Both the position numbers and the translations under genes were made by a program. The notes under the pieces were generated by a model, which searched no databases, was not told the DNA's origin, and was given only the letters and a program-made list of their open reading frames with translations. DNA of 64,000 nt from a virus, in IMG/VR virus record IMGVR_UViG_3300030419_001717, positions 1 through 64,000 of that record; one strand, 5' to 3'. This document shows positions 8,435 through 15,800 of the stretch, piece after piece (within the stretch, counting starts at the first letter, position 1; every line of letters begins with the position of its first letter).

Positions 8435-8704
8435 TTAGTTCTCCTTTTTCTTCTTTTTAGGGTCTAGTGAAGGATATGCTTTGTATACTGCCTTTTTAAT
8501 ACCAGAAGGGTTAGGAGCATTGTGTGCATATGATAATGCTGCTTTTGCTCTTTTCTTAGTATTAATAGGGTAGCTACCTTTAGGTGCTCCTCCAGAAGGA
8601 CCAGCGAATTTACTAACGTTAGGATACTTCCCTACATTAGAGCCACCGGGCTTTTTGCGTGCTTCAGCTTGTCTTCGAGCCTTTGATTTTTTATTATAGG
8701 CCAT
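8435..8704 (-). CDS. Small basic head-module protein, MAYN family copy 1
   Basis: 89 residues with many Lys/Arg residues at both ends. The core GSYPINTKKRAKAALSYAHN with APNPSGIKKAVYKAYP is a pattern found in many phage proteins of unknown function, often near head or lysis genes. The N-terminus MAYNKKSKARRQAEARK is nearly identical to that of the gene at 8749-9105. A DNA- or RNA-binding role is suggested by charge only. Its ATG shares bases with the stop of the mini-gene before it (TAATG). Confidence 0.72.
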   Translation of the reverse strand: MAYNKKSKARRQAEARKKPGGSNVGKYPNVSKFAGPSGGAPKGSYPINTKKRAKAALSYAHNAPNPSGIKKAVYKAYPSLDPKKKKKEN

Positions 8705-8748
8705 TATTTCTTTTTCCTTGTGGTTTTTTTCTTCTTCTTATAAGCCAT
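8704..8748 (-). CDS. 14-residue lysine-rich mini-ORF between MAYN genes
   Basis: ATG at 8748 follows the previous stop directly (TAAATG) and encodes MAYKKKKKTTRKKK before TAA, which overlaps the next ATG (TAATG). It shares the MAY-K start with both neighbours and could be a shortened paralogue or a translational relay that couples the two larger genes. No recognised function. Confidence 0.4.
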   Translation of the reverse strand: MAYKKKKKTTRKKK

Positions 8749-9105
8749 TTAACACTTCCATCTTCTTCTTGCTTGATTAATTCTTGAATTAGGGTCATTT
8801 TGTGTTTTCTTAGAACTTCTCTTTTTCTGTCCTAGTGACCTAGCACAATAAGATTTACGTCTTTTAGCAGCTTTACTACCTTTCTTAACTTTACCTGTAA
8901 CTGCTCCTTTAAGTTTAGAACCGGGATTAGCTCTTCTATATGCTTTAATTCCCTTTCTGGTCATACCAGCTCCAGATTTTGTTTTACGATAGTTAGCTCC
9001 TTTACCTTTAGTTGTTTTACGTATAGCCTTACCTTTCTTTCGTTTTTTAGTAGCTTTCCTAGCTTCAGCCTGACGGCGTTTCTTAGACTTACTGTTGTAA
9101 GCCAT
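8749..9105 (-). CDS. Basic head-module protein, MAYN family copy 2 (DUF6321-like)
   Basis: 118 residues, very basic. The segment GAGMTRKGIKAYRRANPGSK, followed by KLKGAVTGKVKKGSKAAKRR and KSYCARS, is the pattern of the phage DUF6321 family. The N-terminus MAYNSKSKKRRQAEARK matches the gene at 8435. Function of the family is not established; the charge suggests nucleic-acid condensation or packaging. It ends in WKC, leaving one C-terminal cysteine. Closely spaced to both neighbours and co-transcribed. Confidence 0.75.
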   Translation of the reverse strand: MAYNSKSKKRRQAEARKATKKRKKGKAIRKTTKGKGANYRKTKSGAGMTRKGIKAYRRANPGSKLKGAVTGKVKKGSKAAKRRKSYCARSLGQKKRSSKKTQNDPNSRINQARRRWKC

Positions 9106-9107
9106 TT

Positions 9108-9383
9108 TTAATGAGAGCCGCCGTGGTCCGCGTGCTTATTTTTCGAATGTTGTCTCTTACCTATGTGATGTCCGTGACTTTTTCTGTCTGCTATTTCAGT
9201 TTCAGTTACATCTCTAATTTGTTTTAGAGCTTCTTCTTTAGAAATAGCGTGGTGTTCTAGAGCATGGGTATGGCCACCTACGTGACTGAAAACCTTTTCT
9301 CCTGAACCACTCTTTCTCATAGTAAGAGTCTTATCGATATTCTCTTTTTTATTTTCTTTTGCTATAGTTTTATTACTGACCAT
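9108..9383 (-). CDS. Histidine-rich small protein
   Basis: 91 residues with about 14 histidines in two clusters: HVGGHTHALEHHAI (about 34-47) and SHGHHIGKRQHSKNKHADHG near the end. A short acidic helix (SKEEALKQIRDVTETEIADR) separates them. Not recognised as a family. The His clusters suggest divalent metal binding or a pH-sensitive switch, an inference from composition. The gene lies two bases upstream of the MAYN copy 2 gene. Confidence 0.6.
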   Translation of the reverse strand: MVSNKTIAKENKKENIDKTLTMRKSGSGEKVFSHVGGHTHALEHHAISKEEALKQIRDVTETEIADRKSHGHHIGKRQHSKNKHADHGGSH

Positions 9384-9385
9384 AT

Positions 9386-9733
9386 TTAATCATCCTGTGC
9401 ACCGTATATTCTTTTGCCGGGTTCTTGGCTTGCCCCAACTTTACCTAAATATTCTTGGTTGTTTTCGTAAGCTATATCATAAGTAGTTCCAGAGTATACT
9501 TCAGTTATAGCTGGTTTATCTTTAATATAGTCAGGCATCTTATCGTAACAGGTTGTTCCGCGATGTGCAGACATCTCGTTGATTTCATCTTGACTTGGAT
9601 GTGGCCAGTCTAGAGTCTTTGCGTACTCCTCAGACCAATGTTCTCCTTTGAACAATCCACCAGCCGAAGAATCTACAACCTTATCTTTGGTTTGATTACC
9701 TTCATATTTTTTATACATCTCTTTTGTTGGCAT
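9386..9733 (-). CDS. Unknown hydrophilic protein
   Basis: 115 residues, soluble, no membrane segment or known motif. Contains WPHPSQDEINEM and an aromatic/acidic central part. It starts with MPTKEMYKKYEGN after a GGAGAATAACA ribosome site. It is co-directional and nearly contiguous (2 bases) with the His-rich gene. Possibly a minor virion or head-assembly protein given its place; nothing in the sequence decides this. Confidence 0.6.
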   Translation of the reverse strand: MPTKEMYKKYEGNQTKDKVVDSSAGGLFKGEHWSEEYAKTLDWPHPSQDEINEMSAHRGTTCYDKMPDYIKDKPAITEVYSGTTYDIAYENNQEYLGKVGASQEPGKRIYGAQDD

Positions 9734-9757
9734 TGTTATTCTCCTGTAAGTTCAAAC

Positions 9758-10006
9758 TTACTCTTCTTCTGCTGCTTCGTCCTCATCAGCCTCTTCTTCA
9801 GCTTCTTCTTCTGCCTCTTCTTCTGCTTCTTCCTCAGCAGCTTCTTCTTCGACAGCTTCTTCTTCAGCTTCTTCTTCGACTAATTCTTCTTCTGCAACTA
9901 CTTCATCATCGCTCATGCTTTCTCCTAGTAACACTTCTAGTGCTTTAATCTTAACTTCCATCGCTTGCACTTGGTCGTATAGACTTCTTACTTCAAAATC
10001 GTTCAT
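9758..10006 (-). CDS. Coiled-coil protein with polyglutamate tail
   Basis: 82 residues. The first 33 residues form an amphipathic helix (YDQVQAMEVKIKALEVLLGE) typical of a short coiled coil. The remaining 45 residues are almost all Glu with interspersed Ala/Val in EEEAEEEA-type repeats. It overlaps the preceding membrane protein gene by 4 bases (ATGA). Acidic tails of this type are seen in DNA-mimic or chaperone-like proteins, but no function can be claimed. The plus-strand frames here are shadows of the GAA/GAG repeat. Confidence 0.6.
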   Translation of the reverse strand: MNDFEVRSLYDQVQAMEVKIKALEVLLGESMSDDEVVAEEELVEEEAEEEAVEEEAAEEEAEEEAEEEAEEEADEDEAAEEE

Positions 10007-10536
10007 TTTTTGTTCTCCATTTTATGTTCTTGTTCTTGAGCCTTTGCTTCTATCATCTGGGATTGTTTCTGAGCAGCATCATTGTAGTCAATAACAGCTT
10101 GTGCTTTTGTTTTATAAAATGCAGTTTTCTCAGCCTGTTCCTGTTTCCAGACATCTAAAGCATCTTTGATGATAAGAAGGGCTGGACCTCCTAATATAGC
10201 AATCAAAGTTGTATATCCTTCAATCTGTTCAAGAACAGAGTCGTCTTGTAATCCACTGTGTATAACGAACCCAGCGAATCCTACCCAGAGTAAAACCAAT
10301 GGTACAGCAATCATAAACATAAATATGTCGTTAAACGTAACTCCTTCACCTTTTTCTTTACTCATTTGTGGTTTCTCCTTCTTTATTGATTCCTTTGGCA
10401 CTACTTTTACTGGCTTTGGTTTTACTTGTCTTAATGCTTGGCGCGCAAAATTCACAAGTACCGCGAAAGCAATGACAACTGCCATGCTCGCCATAACCAC
10501 TGCTAGTATTTCTAACACTACTATCCATTCTATCAC
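10003..10536 (-). CDS. Two-segment membrane protein, holin-like candidate
   Basis: 177 residues. A strong N-terminal hydrophobic helix (about 3-30, VVLEILAVVMASMAVVIAFA), a basic linker rich in Lys/Pro, one or two further hydrophobic segments at about 72-120 (FMFMIAVPLVLLWVGFAGFV and YTTLIAILGGPALLIIKDA), then a charged helical C-terminus. Small membrane proteins with a charged tail placed in the head/lysis region are candidates for holins or other membrane-damaging proteins in tailed viruses. No lysis enzyme is recognised next to it, so this stays tentative. Confidence 0.55.
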   Translation of the reverse strand: MIEWIVVLEILAVVMASMAVVIAFAVLVNFARQALRQVKPKPVKVVPKESIKKEKPQMSKEKGEGVTFNDIFMFMIAVPLVLLWVGFAGFVIHSGLQDDSVLEQIEGYTTLIAILGGPALLIIKDALDVWKQEQAEKTAFYKTKAQAVIDYNDAAQKQSQMIEAKAQEQEHKMENKK

Positions 10537-10575
10537 TCCTCTTCTCCTATGCTTTCCAGTAGTTTTTTGTATCTA

Positions 10576-11607
10576 CTATACATATAGGACCCATCCCATT
10601 TCTTCTAGTTCTCCGTTACCCCAATTAGTGGAATAACCGACATACTCATCTTCTCCGTAATAGTCACCATCTCCATTATAATCTGCATAATAAGAAGTAT
10701 AATAGAACCAGTAACCTTCATAAATATCATTAAAGTTTTCTTCTAAGTCATCTTCGAACAGTTCTTCATATTCGAACCAATGCTCATCTTCTGTCCATCC
10801 TGAAACATTAAAGAACACTTTAGTATAGATGTAATTATCATAGTACATAGACTTATTACCATTTTCATCTTCATCAATCATGATGTGTACTAAGTCGTAA
10901 TAAACTAATATAGGTAAGGGGTCTTCCTCATCATCACAATCAGTATCAAAGTCCATATAGAAATCTAAAGAATTATTTGATGGTCGAGAGACGTTACCAT
11001 GAGATAAACCATTCCAAGCATACATATTAGTATGGTTACAGTGGTTTTCTTCGTGTTCATATTCACAAGAGCCATCATCTTCTGTAGCCCTATCGTTATA
11101 GTTATTTGCATCTATATCCATACAACCATATACTGTTTCATTAGTTTGTGTTTCGTTAGTAGTACCATTAGGGTTTTGATTTAGAATGTTACATCTACCA
11201 TTATCGTGAGTAGCTTGTGGGTCATAGTTAACCGCCTCGGGGTCAGTACAACCATACACTATCACGACAAAATTACAACTACCATCATCGAAGGTAGCGT
11301 CAGGATTATAATTAGTGGCGCCATCTTCCATACAGCCCCCGATGGGGCCTTCATCATCTCCATTAAAAAAATCATGGAGAATTGTCATGTTGGCCCCCCC
11401 ACTCAAGAGCGCGAGCATCAATACGGTGATTATAGTTCCTATTTTCTTACCTACTTGGGTTTCTCCAATTTTATCAGCAGCTTTGCCAATAGTCTCGAAA
11501 AGCTTTTCCTCTTCCTCATCAGAGGGCTTTTTAGGACCGCTAATCCCTAATATCTCTTTTTCTTCATCAGAGATTACAGAGATAGCTCCATAATCATCGC
11601 GCGCCAT
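10576..11607 (-). CDS. Membrane-anchored surface protein with GC-DGSC repeats
   Basis: 343 residues. After about 50 charged residues there is one hydrophobic segment (about 57-78, IGTIITVLMLALLSGGANMT). Then come three copies of a 20-25-residue repeat of the form GCxxxxAxNYxxxATxDDGSC: GCMEDGATNYNPDATFDDGS, GCTDPEAVNYDPQATHDNGR and GCMDIDANNYNDRATEDDGS, each closed by Cys. A highly acidic, tyrosine-rich C-terminal domain follows. Such repeats are common on surface proteins of marine microbes. The two cysteines per repeat probably form a disulfide or bind calcium, an inference. The topology suggests an exposed adhesin or host-surface protein acquired from the host community. Confidence 0.7.
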   Translation of the reverse strand: MARDDYGAISVISDEEKEILGISGPKKPSDEEEEKLFETIGKAADKIGETQVGKKIGTIITVLMLALLSGGANMTILHDFFNGDDEGPIGGCMEDGATNYNPDATFDDGSCNFVVIVYGCTDPEAVNYDPQATHDNGRCNILNQNPNGTTNETQTNETVYGCMDIDANNYNDRATEDDGSCEYEHEENHCNHTNMYAWNGLSHGNVSRPSNNSLDFYMDFDTDCDDEEDPLPILVYYDLVHIMIDEDENGNKSMYYDNYIYTKVFFNVSGWTEDEHWFEYEELFEDDLEENFNDIYEGYWFYYTSYYADYNGDGDYYGEDEYVGYSTNWGNGELEEMGWVLYV

Positions 11608-11623
11608 GTTTTTATTTACACAG

Positions 11624-11642
11624 CGCGACTATATAAAGATTA
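11624..11642 (-). promoter_or_regulatory. Minus-strand TATA promoter for the repeat protein
   Basis: ATCTTTATATAGTC on the minus strand near 11641-11628 lies about 28 bases before the ATG at 11607, so the transcript would be leaderless or have a very short leader. Confidence 0.6.
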
Positions 11643-11644
11643 CC

Positions 11645-12616
11645 CTAATCGAACTCAGGAAACTGCTCTTGATTCTCTAACTCTATGAGGTCTTTAGTTT
11701 TATTATCCAAATCAGCGTAATTTTCCTTTTTACGCTGGAATTTAGGTTTCCACTTTGGGACTTCAACATCGCAAGGGCCGCCGTTACCTTTATAGAAGGA
11801 GCACCACTTACATAAGTTCTGTGGTTTCTGTTCGTATCTATCTTCGTACTCTTCACGCTCTTTTATACAATCATGAACAAATTTAATTAAGTCACGGGCT
11901 TCATCGAGCTCGTTCTGTGTTATCTTTACAAAAAAGGTATCATCAAAGCGTAGATAGTTAACGCCTACAAAATTAGGCATCTCTCCCATCTCTAATGTAT
12001 ACAAAAATGCATAGATAATCAACTGGCGATAATATTCCTCTGATAAATAGGGCCCATAGCGCTTACTGGTCTTATAATCTAATAATGTGGTACCCCCATC
12101 AAAATCATTACATACTACATCAATAACTCCAACTATTGCATACTCTTTTGACTTAACCCACTTCTCAGCATACTTAGGTGCTACTGAGTTCCAAGCTTGA
12201 TATTTGTTTTTAAATATTTTCCATTTAACCATCTCTGTAAGTTTTTTATTAACACTACCTACAAAGTTTTGAAGTAACTCTTCAGTTTCGGTATACATGG
12301 CATCCATTTCTTCTTTGGTGTGTACTTCCCAAAGCCATTTATGTTTAGCTATCTTTTCTTCCCAACCTGTTTCAAATTGTTCTTGGACCCATGACCGAGG
12401 GGCTCCTTTTTCCCAAGCAGTTAAAGATTTAAATTCTTTCTTAAATAGGTCTTCTAAAATTTGATGTACTAACGTTCCTCTAAAAAGATGTATTGTTTTC
12501 TTTTCAGGCATCTTAGCTATATACTTGTAATAGAATTCTCTTGGACATTTCATGTAAGTATTTATTTTACTTGGGCTCAACCTCATGTGACTTGATTCCC
12601 ATTTAACTTCGCTCAT
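11645..12616 (-). CDS. PD-(D/E)XK nuclease, Cas4/RecB-like with Fe-S cysteines
   Basis: 323 residues. LSPSKINTYMKCPREFYY (about 13-30) is the typical N-terminal start of the Cas4/AddB/RecB nuclease superfamily, followed by H51 in FRGTLVHQILED. Nuclease acidic residues appear in GVIDVV (about 162-167) and LLDYKTSK (about 177-184, the D-x-K motif). C-terminal cysteines in LCKWCSFYKGNGGPC (about 267-282) plus C24 can form the 4Fe-4S cluster of this family. A 5'-3' exonuclease acting in DNA end processing or recombination is expected. No Cas genes or CRISPR repeats are nearby, so this is not part of a CRISPR system. It overlaps the oxygenase-like gene by 4 bases. Confidence 0.85.
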   Translation of the reverse strand: MSEVKWESSHMRLSPSKINTYMKCPREFYYKYIAKMPEKKTIHLFRGTLVHQILEDLFKKEFKSLTAWEKGAPRSWVQEQFETGWEEKIAKHKWLWEVHTKEEMDAMYTETEELLQNFVGSVNKKLTEMVKWKIFKNKYQAWNSVAPKYAEKWVKSKEYAIVGVIDVVCNDFDGGTTLLDYKTSKRYGPYLSEEYYRQLIIYAFLYTLEMGEMPNFVGVNYLRFDDTFFVKITQNELDEARDLIKFVHDCIKEREEYEDRYEQKPQNLCKWCSFYKGNGGPCDVEVPKWKPKFQRKKENYADLDNKTKDLIELENQEQFPEFD

Positions 12617-13404
12617 AGTTCATCCTCATCTTTTTTCAAATTAAAGAAGAATAATTGAAATAGTCTACTATCATGAATATTATCACCAAAATAACCACTA
12701 GCTGCGTGTATTTTTCTAGCATCAAAAATAACTAATCTATTATAGATATTAGCTACTTCGTCTGTCTTTTCAAATTGAGTACCATCTAAGTAATTAGACT
12801 CATGTGTCCTTAATAATTTCTTTGGGTTATTAGGTGGGTTAGGGTCTGGTGTTCCTTGTTCCCCCGAATATTTACCAAAGATTGCATCATGCAGAGTTTG
12901 CCAAGAACAACTGAAATATTTATAACAGTCTTCGTCTGATTGTGGCATCCAGTCTATACCTGTTGCTTTGTGTTTATACAGTGAAGTTCCTGTGTTTGTA
13001 GGTGCATCTGGTGTTAAAAATAACACACCTGCATATTGTTGAGAATCACAATGGTAAGCTATAGGTGTTCCTGCTGGACACCATTGAAAACAACCATTGG
13101 TAGGGTATTCCCAACCTCCTTCGTGTGTACCTTCCTCAACTTTACCATTCATAACACTTTCAATACATTCTTTAGCGTTAGTAAAAAATTTGCGGTCTTC
13201 TTCACATCTATAACCTACAGCACCATGTGTGCCGGGTTCTTGGAAATGACCTTCTCCAATAGCCCAATTTCTCACTTCATCAGGGTCATTGTAGAAATGG
13301 TCTACAACCACTATAGATGGAGTTCTCACTTCTGCTGCCATAATTTGTTTAGGCAGCTTACGACCCTCAGAATCGTATTCCTTTTCATAGAATTCGTCTT
13401 TCAT
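12613..13404 (-). CDS. DUF6445-like 2-oxoglutarate/Fe(II) oxygenase-like protein
   Basis: 263 residues from ATG at 13404 (MKDEFYEKEYDSEGR), chosen because AAGGAG lies 5 bases upstream and the ATG overlaps the stop of the FkbM gene (ATGA); a longer frame reaches 13518. The C-terminal half has the DUF6445 layout: AYHCDSQQYAGVLFL (H-x-D motif), GTSLYKHK, and RLVIFDARKIHAASGYFG, then RLFQLFFF, suggesting a double-stranded beta-helix with an HxD...H iron site. The family is often found next to glycosyltransferases in viruses and marine bacteria. Hydroxylation of a glycan or protein is inferred. Confidence 0.72.
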   Translation of the reverse strand: MKDEFYEKEYDSEGRKLPKQIMAAEVRTPSIVVVDHFYNDPDEVRNWAIGEGHFQEPGTHGAVGYRCEEDRKFFTNAKECIESVMNGKVEEGTHEGGWEYPTNGCFQWCPAGTPIAYHCDSQQYAGVLFLTPDAPTNTGTSLYKHKATGIDWMPQSDEDCYKYFSCSWQTLHDAIFGKYSGEQGTPDPNPPNNPKKLLRTHESNYLDGTQFEKTDEVANIYNRLVIFDARKIHAASGYFGDNIHDSRLFQLFFFNLKKDEDEL

Positions 13405-14051
13405 TCTTTCTCCTTGTATGCAATATACATTTCTTGTGATGACGCATTGGAAACACTGTATCCCATATCTTGTAGGTATATAAAAAGCTTTTCTTTTAAC
13501 TCTGGTATGTCCCAACACTCAAATAGTATTGGTGGATAACCATTCTGTATAATAGTTCTTTTAGCTCCTTGTAATACTTCATACTCATGTCCTTCTACGT
13601 CTATCTTGATAAGTCCTATATTTTCTATTACAAAACTATCAAGTGTTTTAGTTGTAACTGTATAGGAATCATAACTCTCTTTTAAATAAGGAGTATCAAG
13701 TCCATTAGTTCCTCCATCTTCATCTCTTTCATGAAAGACACATTCTTTCTCTTGATAGGATAATGGGAGATTATATGCAGTTACTTTGTTAGATAACCCA
13801 GCCAAAGCTATGTTACCACACAAAATATTATAATTATGTTTGGTTGGTTCAAAAGCAATTACTTCTTTACAGTAAGGAGCTACAGACCATGTGTAGGTTC
13901 CTATGTGGGCTCCTATGTCTACAAAGACTTTTGAACTATCTATATTATCTTTACACCATTCAATAACTAAATTTTCAGGTAATGTGTTGTCTACACCTAA
14001 ATATTGTTCCATATTGTCAGGAATGTAAAATTTATTATCTATTAATTTCAT
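13401..14051 (-). CDS. FkbM-family SAM-dependent methyltransferase
   Basis: 216 residues. VFVDIGAHIGTYTWSVAP (about 42-59) is the SAM-binding motif I, VIAFEPTKHNYNIL is motif II, and IGLIKIDVEGHEYEVLQGA (about 158-176) is the family signature. FkbM-type enzymes O-methylate sugars or glycan-linked hydroxyls and usually occur in glycan loci, as here. It overlaps the TPR gene by 4 bases and the oxygenase-like gene by 4 bases. No transmembrane segment. Methylation of a virion glycan or the host surface glycan is the probable role (inference). Confidence 0.88.
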   Translation of the reverse strand: MKLIDNKFYIPDNMEQYLGVDNTLPENLVIEWCKDNIDSSKVFVDIGAHIGTYTWSVAPYCKEVIAFEPTKHNYNILCGNIALAGLSNKVTAYNLPLSYQEKECVFHERDEDGGTNGLDTPYLKESYDSYTVTTKTLDSFVIENIGLIKIDVEGHEYEVLQGAKRTIIQNGYPPILFECWDIPELKEKLFIYLQDMGYSVSNASSQEMYIAYKEKE

Positions 14052-14761
14052 TCTTGTTGTCTTCCTACATTTTGTTTTAACTTAGTTATATTATTTAATA
14101 TACTTGTCTTTATGTCATTTGGAAAATCTTCTCTTTTATTGAGTTCTGTGAATAGTTCACGTGCTTCATCACATTTTCCTACCCACCATGCAGAAACTGC
14201 TCTTTGGTATGTACAGCTATGAATACCATAGTATCCTACATCTGTTTGTAGGGGTTGTAGATTAGGGATTTTAGTTGCTAAATTATAATCATTACTTTCA
14301 CCCATACAAGCAAATAGATAAGCGTCAAACCATCTTTCATGGTTATCTTCATTACCTTGCCTTTCATAAACTTGACTTAAAAGTAAATATGCTTCAGGTC
14401 TGTTAGGTATTAAAGATATAGCATGTGATAGTGCTATCTTTTCATGTGCCTTTCTACCTCCTTGTTTTTCATAACATAATGCCATTCTTAACAAAGCTTC
14501 ATATGCTAATAAATCATCATCAATAGCTCTCTCTGCACATTGATGGTAAAATCCTATAGCTGATGCTGTTTGTTCTTTACTCTCATATTCCTGACCACAT
14601 TTAAACATATTAGTTGGTGTAGGGTCATCTATATAGTCTCTTAGAGAATTTACGCGTGGTGTAGGGTGAAAAGTAAGTTCTGGTCTACCTTCTAATTCTG
14701 ATTCTAAATCTTTAACGCGTTGTTGTAACTCTTCATATGTAGGTTTAATTACTTCTTTCAT
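14048..14761 (-). CDS. TPR-repeat protein of the glycan block
   Basis: 237 residues. After an N-terminal coiled coil (YEELQQRVKDLESELEGR) there are helical pairs of TPR type: IGFYHQCAERAIDDDLLAYE, RMALCYEKQGGRKAHEKIAL and EAYLLLSQVYERQGNEDNHE, then WWVGKCDEARELFTELN. TPR proteins next to glycosyltransferases often serve as scaffolds or are fused to the enzymes. The gene overlaps the beta-propeller gene by 17 bases and the FkbM gene by 4 bases. It has no catalytic residues of its own that can be seen. Confidence 0.75.
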   Translation of the reverse strand: MKEVIKPTYEELQQRVKDLESELEGRPELTFHPTPRVNSLRDYIDDPTPTNMFKCGQEYESKEQTASAIGFYHQCAERAIDDDLLAYEALLRMALCYEKQGGRKAHEKIALSHAISLIPNRPEAYLLLSQVYERQGNEDNHERWFDAYLFACMGESNDYNLATKIPNLQPLQTDVGYYGIHSCTYQRAVSAWWVGKCDEARELFTELNKREDFPNDIKTSILNNITKLKQNVGRQQE

Positions 14762-15800
14762 ATACTTCCTCCTTAGGTAATCTGTTCATAAAATCGAAAG
14801 GTACTCTAAATAAATAAGCTGAGTTGTCTTGAAAACCAAAAGTTATATGTAATATATCTTCGTCTACTGCTAGTCCACAACAAAACTCTATCTTACCATG
14901 CATAAACTTCCATGGTTTAGTTACTGAGATTATATTCCAATCTTTGTCCCATATTACTAACCTATGGTTGTAGTGTCCTTCACGGTCTCCTTTCTCTGTC
15001 TGCCAGCCATCTACTTCATGGGTGATAGCTATTCTGTAACCGTTGTATGGTACTACTTGTGAGCCTCCTCTTAAATCTAAATTATCAAATGGTAGTGTAT
15101 CTCCTAACTTTACTTGTTTAGCTATTTTATTTTTAAGGTCAACTTTAACAATCTCCAAAGGATTTAACCACTTAACAAAATGATAAGGCATATCTAAAAT
15201 AGGCATCCAATTCTTTTCACAGTAGGAAGAACTGTCTTCTACTTCTATTATATGTCTTTCTTCTTCGATAGCTCCTGTATCAGATAAATCAATGCGTGAC
15301 ATTTGCATTCTTCCTTTACCATCAGGAGCATGTCTTCTTACTCCCGCAAACCAAAGTTTATCATCCCATTTCATTAACCTACCATCTTCATGACCCACAA
15401 AATCCCATTCTGGCATCTTAGGGAATTTACGTTCGTCAATCATATTATATCTTTCAATACCTTTACCAGAGTTAAGATAACCTAAATAATTATAAGTTCT
15501 TAAGTATGGGTCGTTGTCAGGTCTAACATAGTTTAAAGGTCCCCATGGTGTTTGAAACCTACCATCTTGTTCACTACCACTTGGATTAGGTGGGTCACAA
15601 TGATGTAAGGTGTATGATACATTTCTAACATTACATATCCAATCATCTCCATCTTTTAGTATAGTGGGGTTCATTAAACCCAAGCCACCAGTAAATTGGG
15701 ATTCAATAATTAATGGTGTTAATTTAGCTTCTTCTGCTGTCGCTTCTATTGCATCTCTCACGATTGATGTCGTACATAGTTCTTGCATTTCTACTGTCAT
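14745..15800 (-). CDS. Beta-propeller protein, GH130/GH43-like fold
   Basis: 351 residues. Repeated blade-like segments (MNPTILKDGDDWICNVRNV, GHEDGRLMKWDDKLWFAGVR, CEKNWMPILDMPYHFVKWLN, RGGSQVVPYNGYRIAITHEV, IEFCCGLAVDEDILHITFGF) resemble the five-bladed propellers of glycoside phosphorylases/hydrolases, with the EDGR, EKNW and GGSQ motifs at the expected blade tops. It may act on beta-mannose-type glycans or be a lectin-like derivative; catalytic activity cannot be judged by eye. It is in a tight operon with two glycosyltransferases and the TPR protein. Confidence 0.6.
   Translation of the reverse strand: MTVEMQELCTTSIVRDAIEATAEEAKLTPLIIESQFTGGLGLMNPTILKDGDDWICNVRNVSYTLHHCDPPNPSGSEQDGRFQTPWGPLNYVRPDNDPYLRTYNYLGYLNSGKGIERYNMIDERKFPKMPEWDFVGHEDGRLMKWDDKLWFAGVRRHAPDGKGRMQMSRIDLSDTGAIEEERHIIEVEDSSSYCEKNWMPILDMPYHFVKWLNPLEIVKVDLKNKIAKQVKLGDTLPFDNLDLRGGSQVVPYNGYRIAITHEVDGWQTEKGDREGHYNHRLVIWDKDWNIISVTKPWKFMHGKIEFCCGLAVDEDILHITFGFQDNSAYLFRVPFDFMNRLPKEEVYERSN

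Noticed and set aside
9638-9948. Plus-strand Phe/Leu-rich open frames
   Set aside because: Antisense of the polyglutamate gene at 9758-10006 (GAA/GAG repeats read as TTC/CTT).
11645-12616. Part of a CRISPR-Cas adaptation module (Cas4)
   Set aside because: No Cas1/Cas2 genes or repeat arrays; Cas4-like nucleases are common stand-alone genes in archaeal viruses.
13405-13518. 38-codon N-terminal extension of the oxygenase-like gene
   Set aside because: It lies within the FkbM gene in another frame; ATG at 13404 has AAGGAG and an ATGA overlap.
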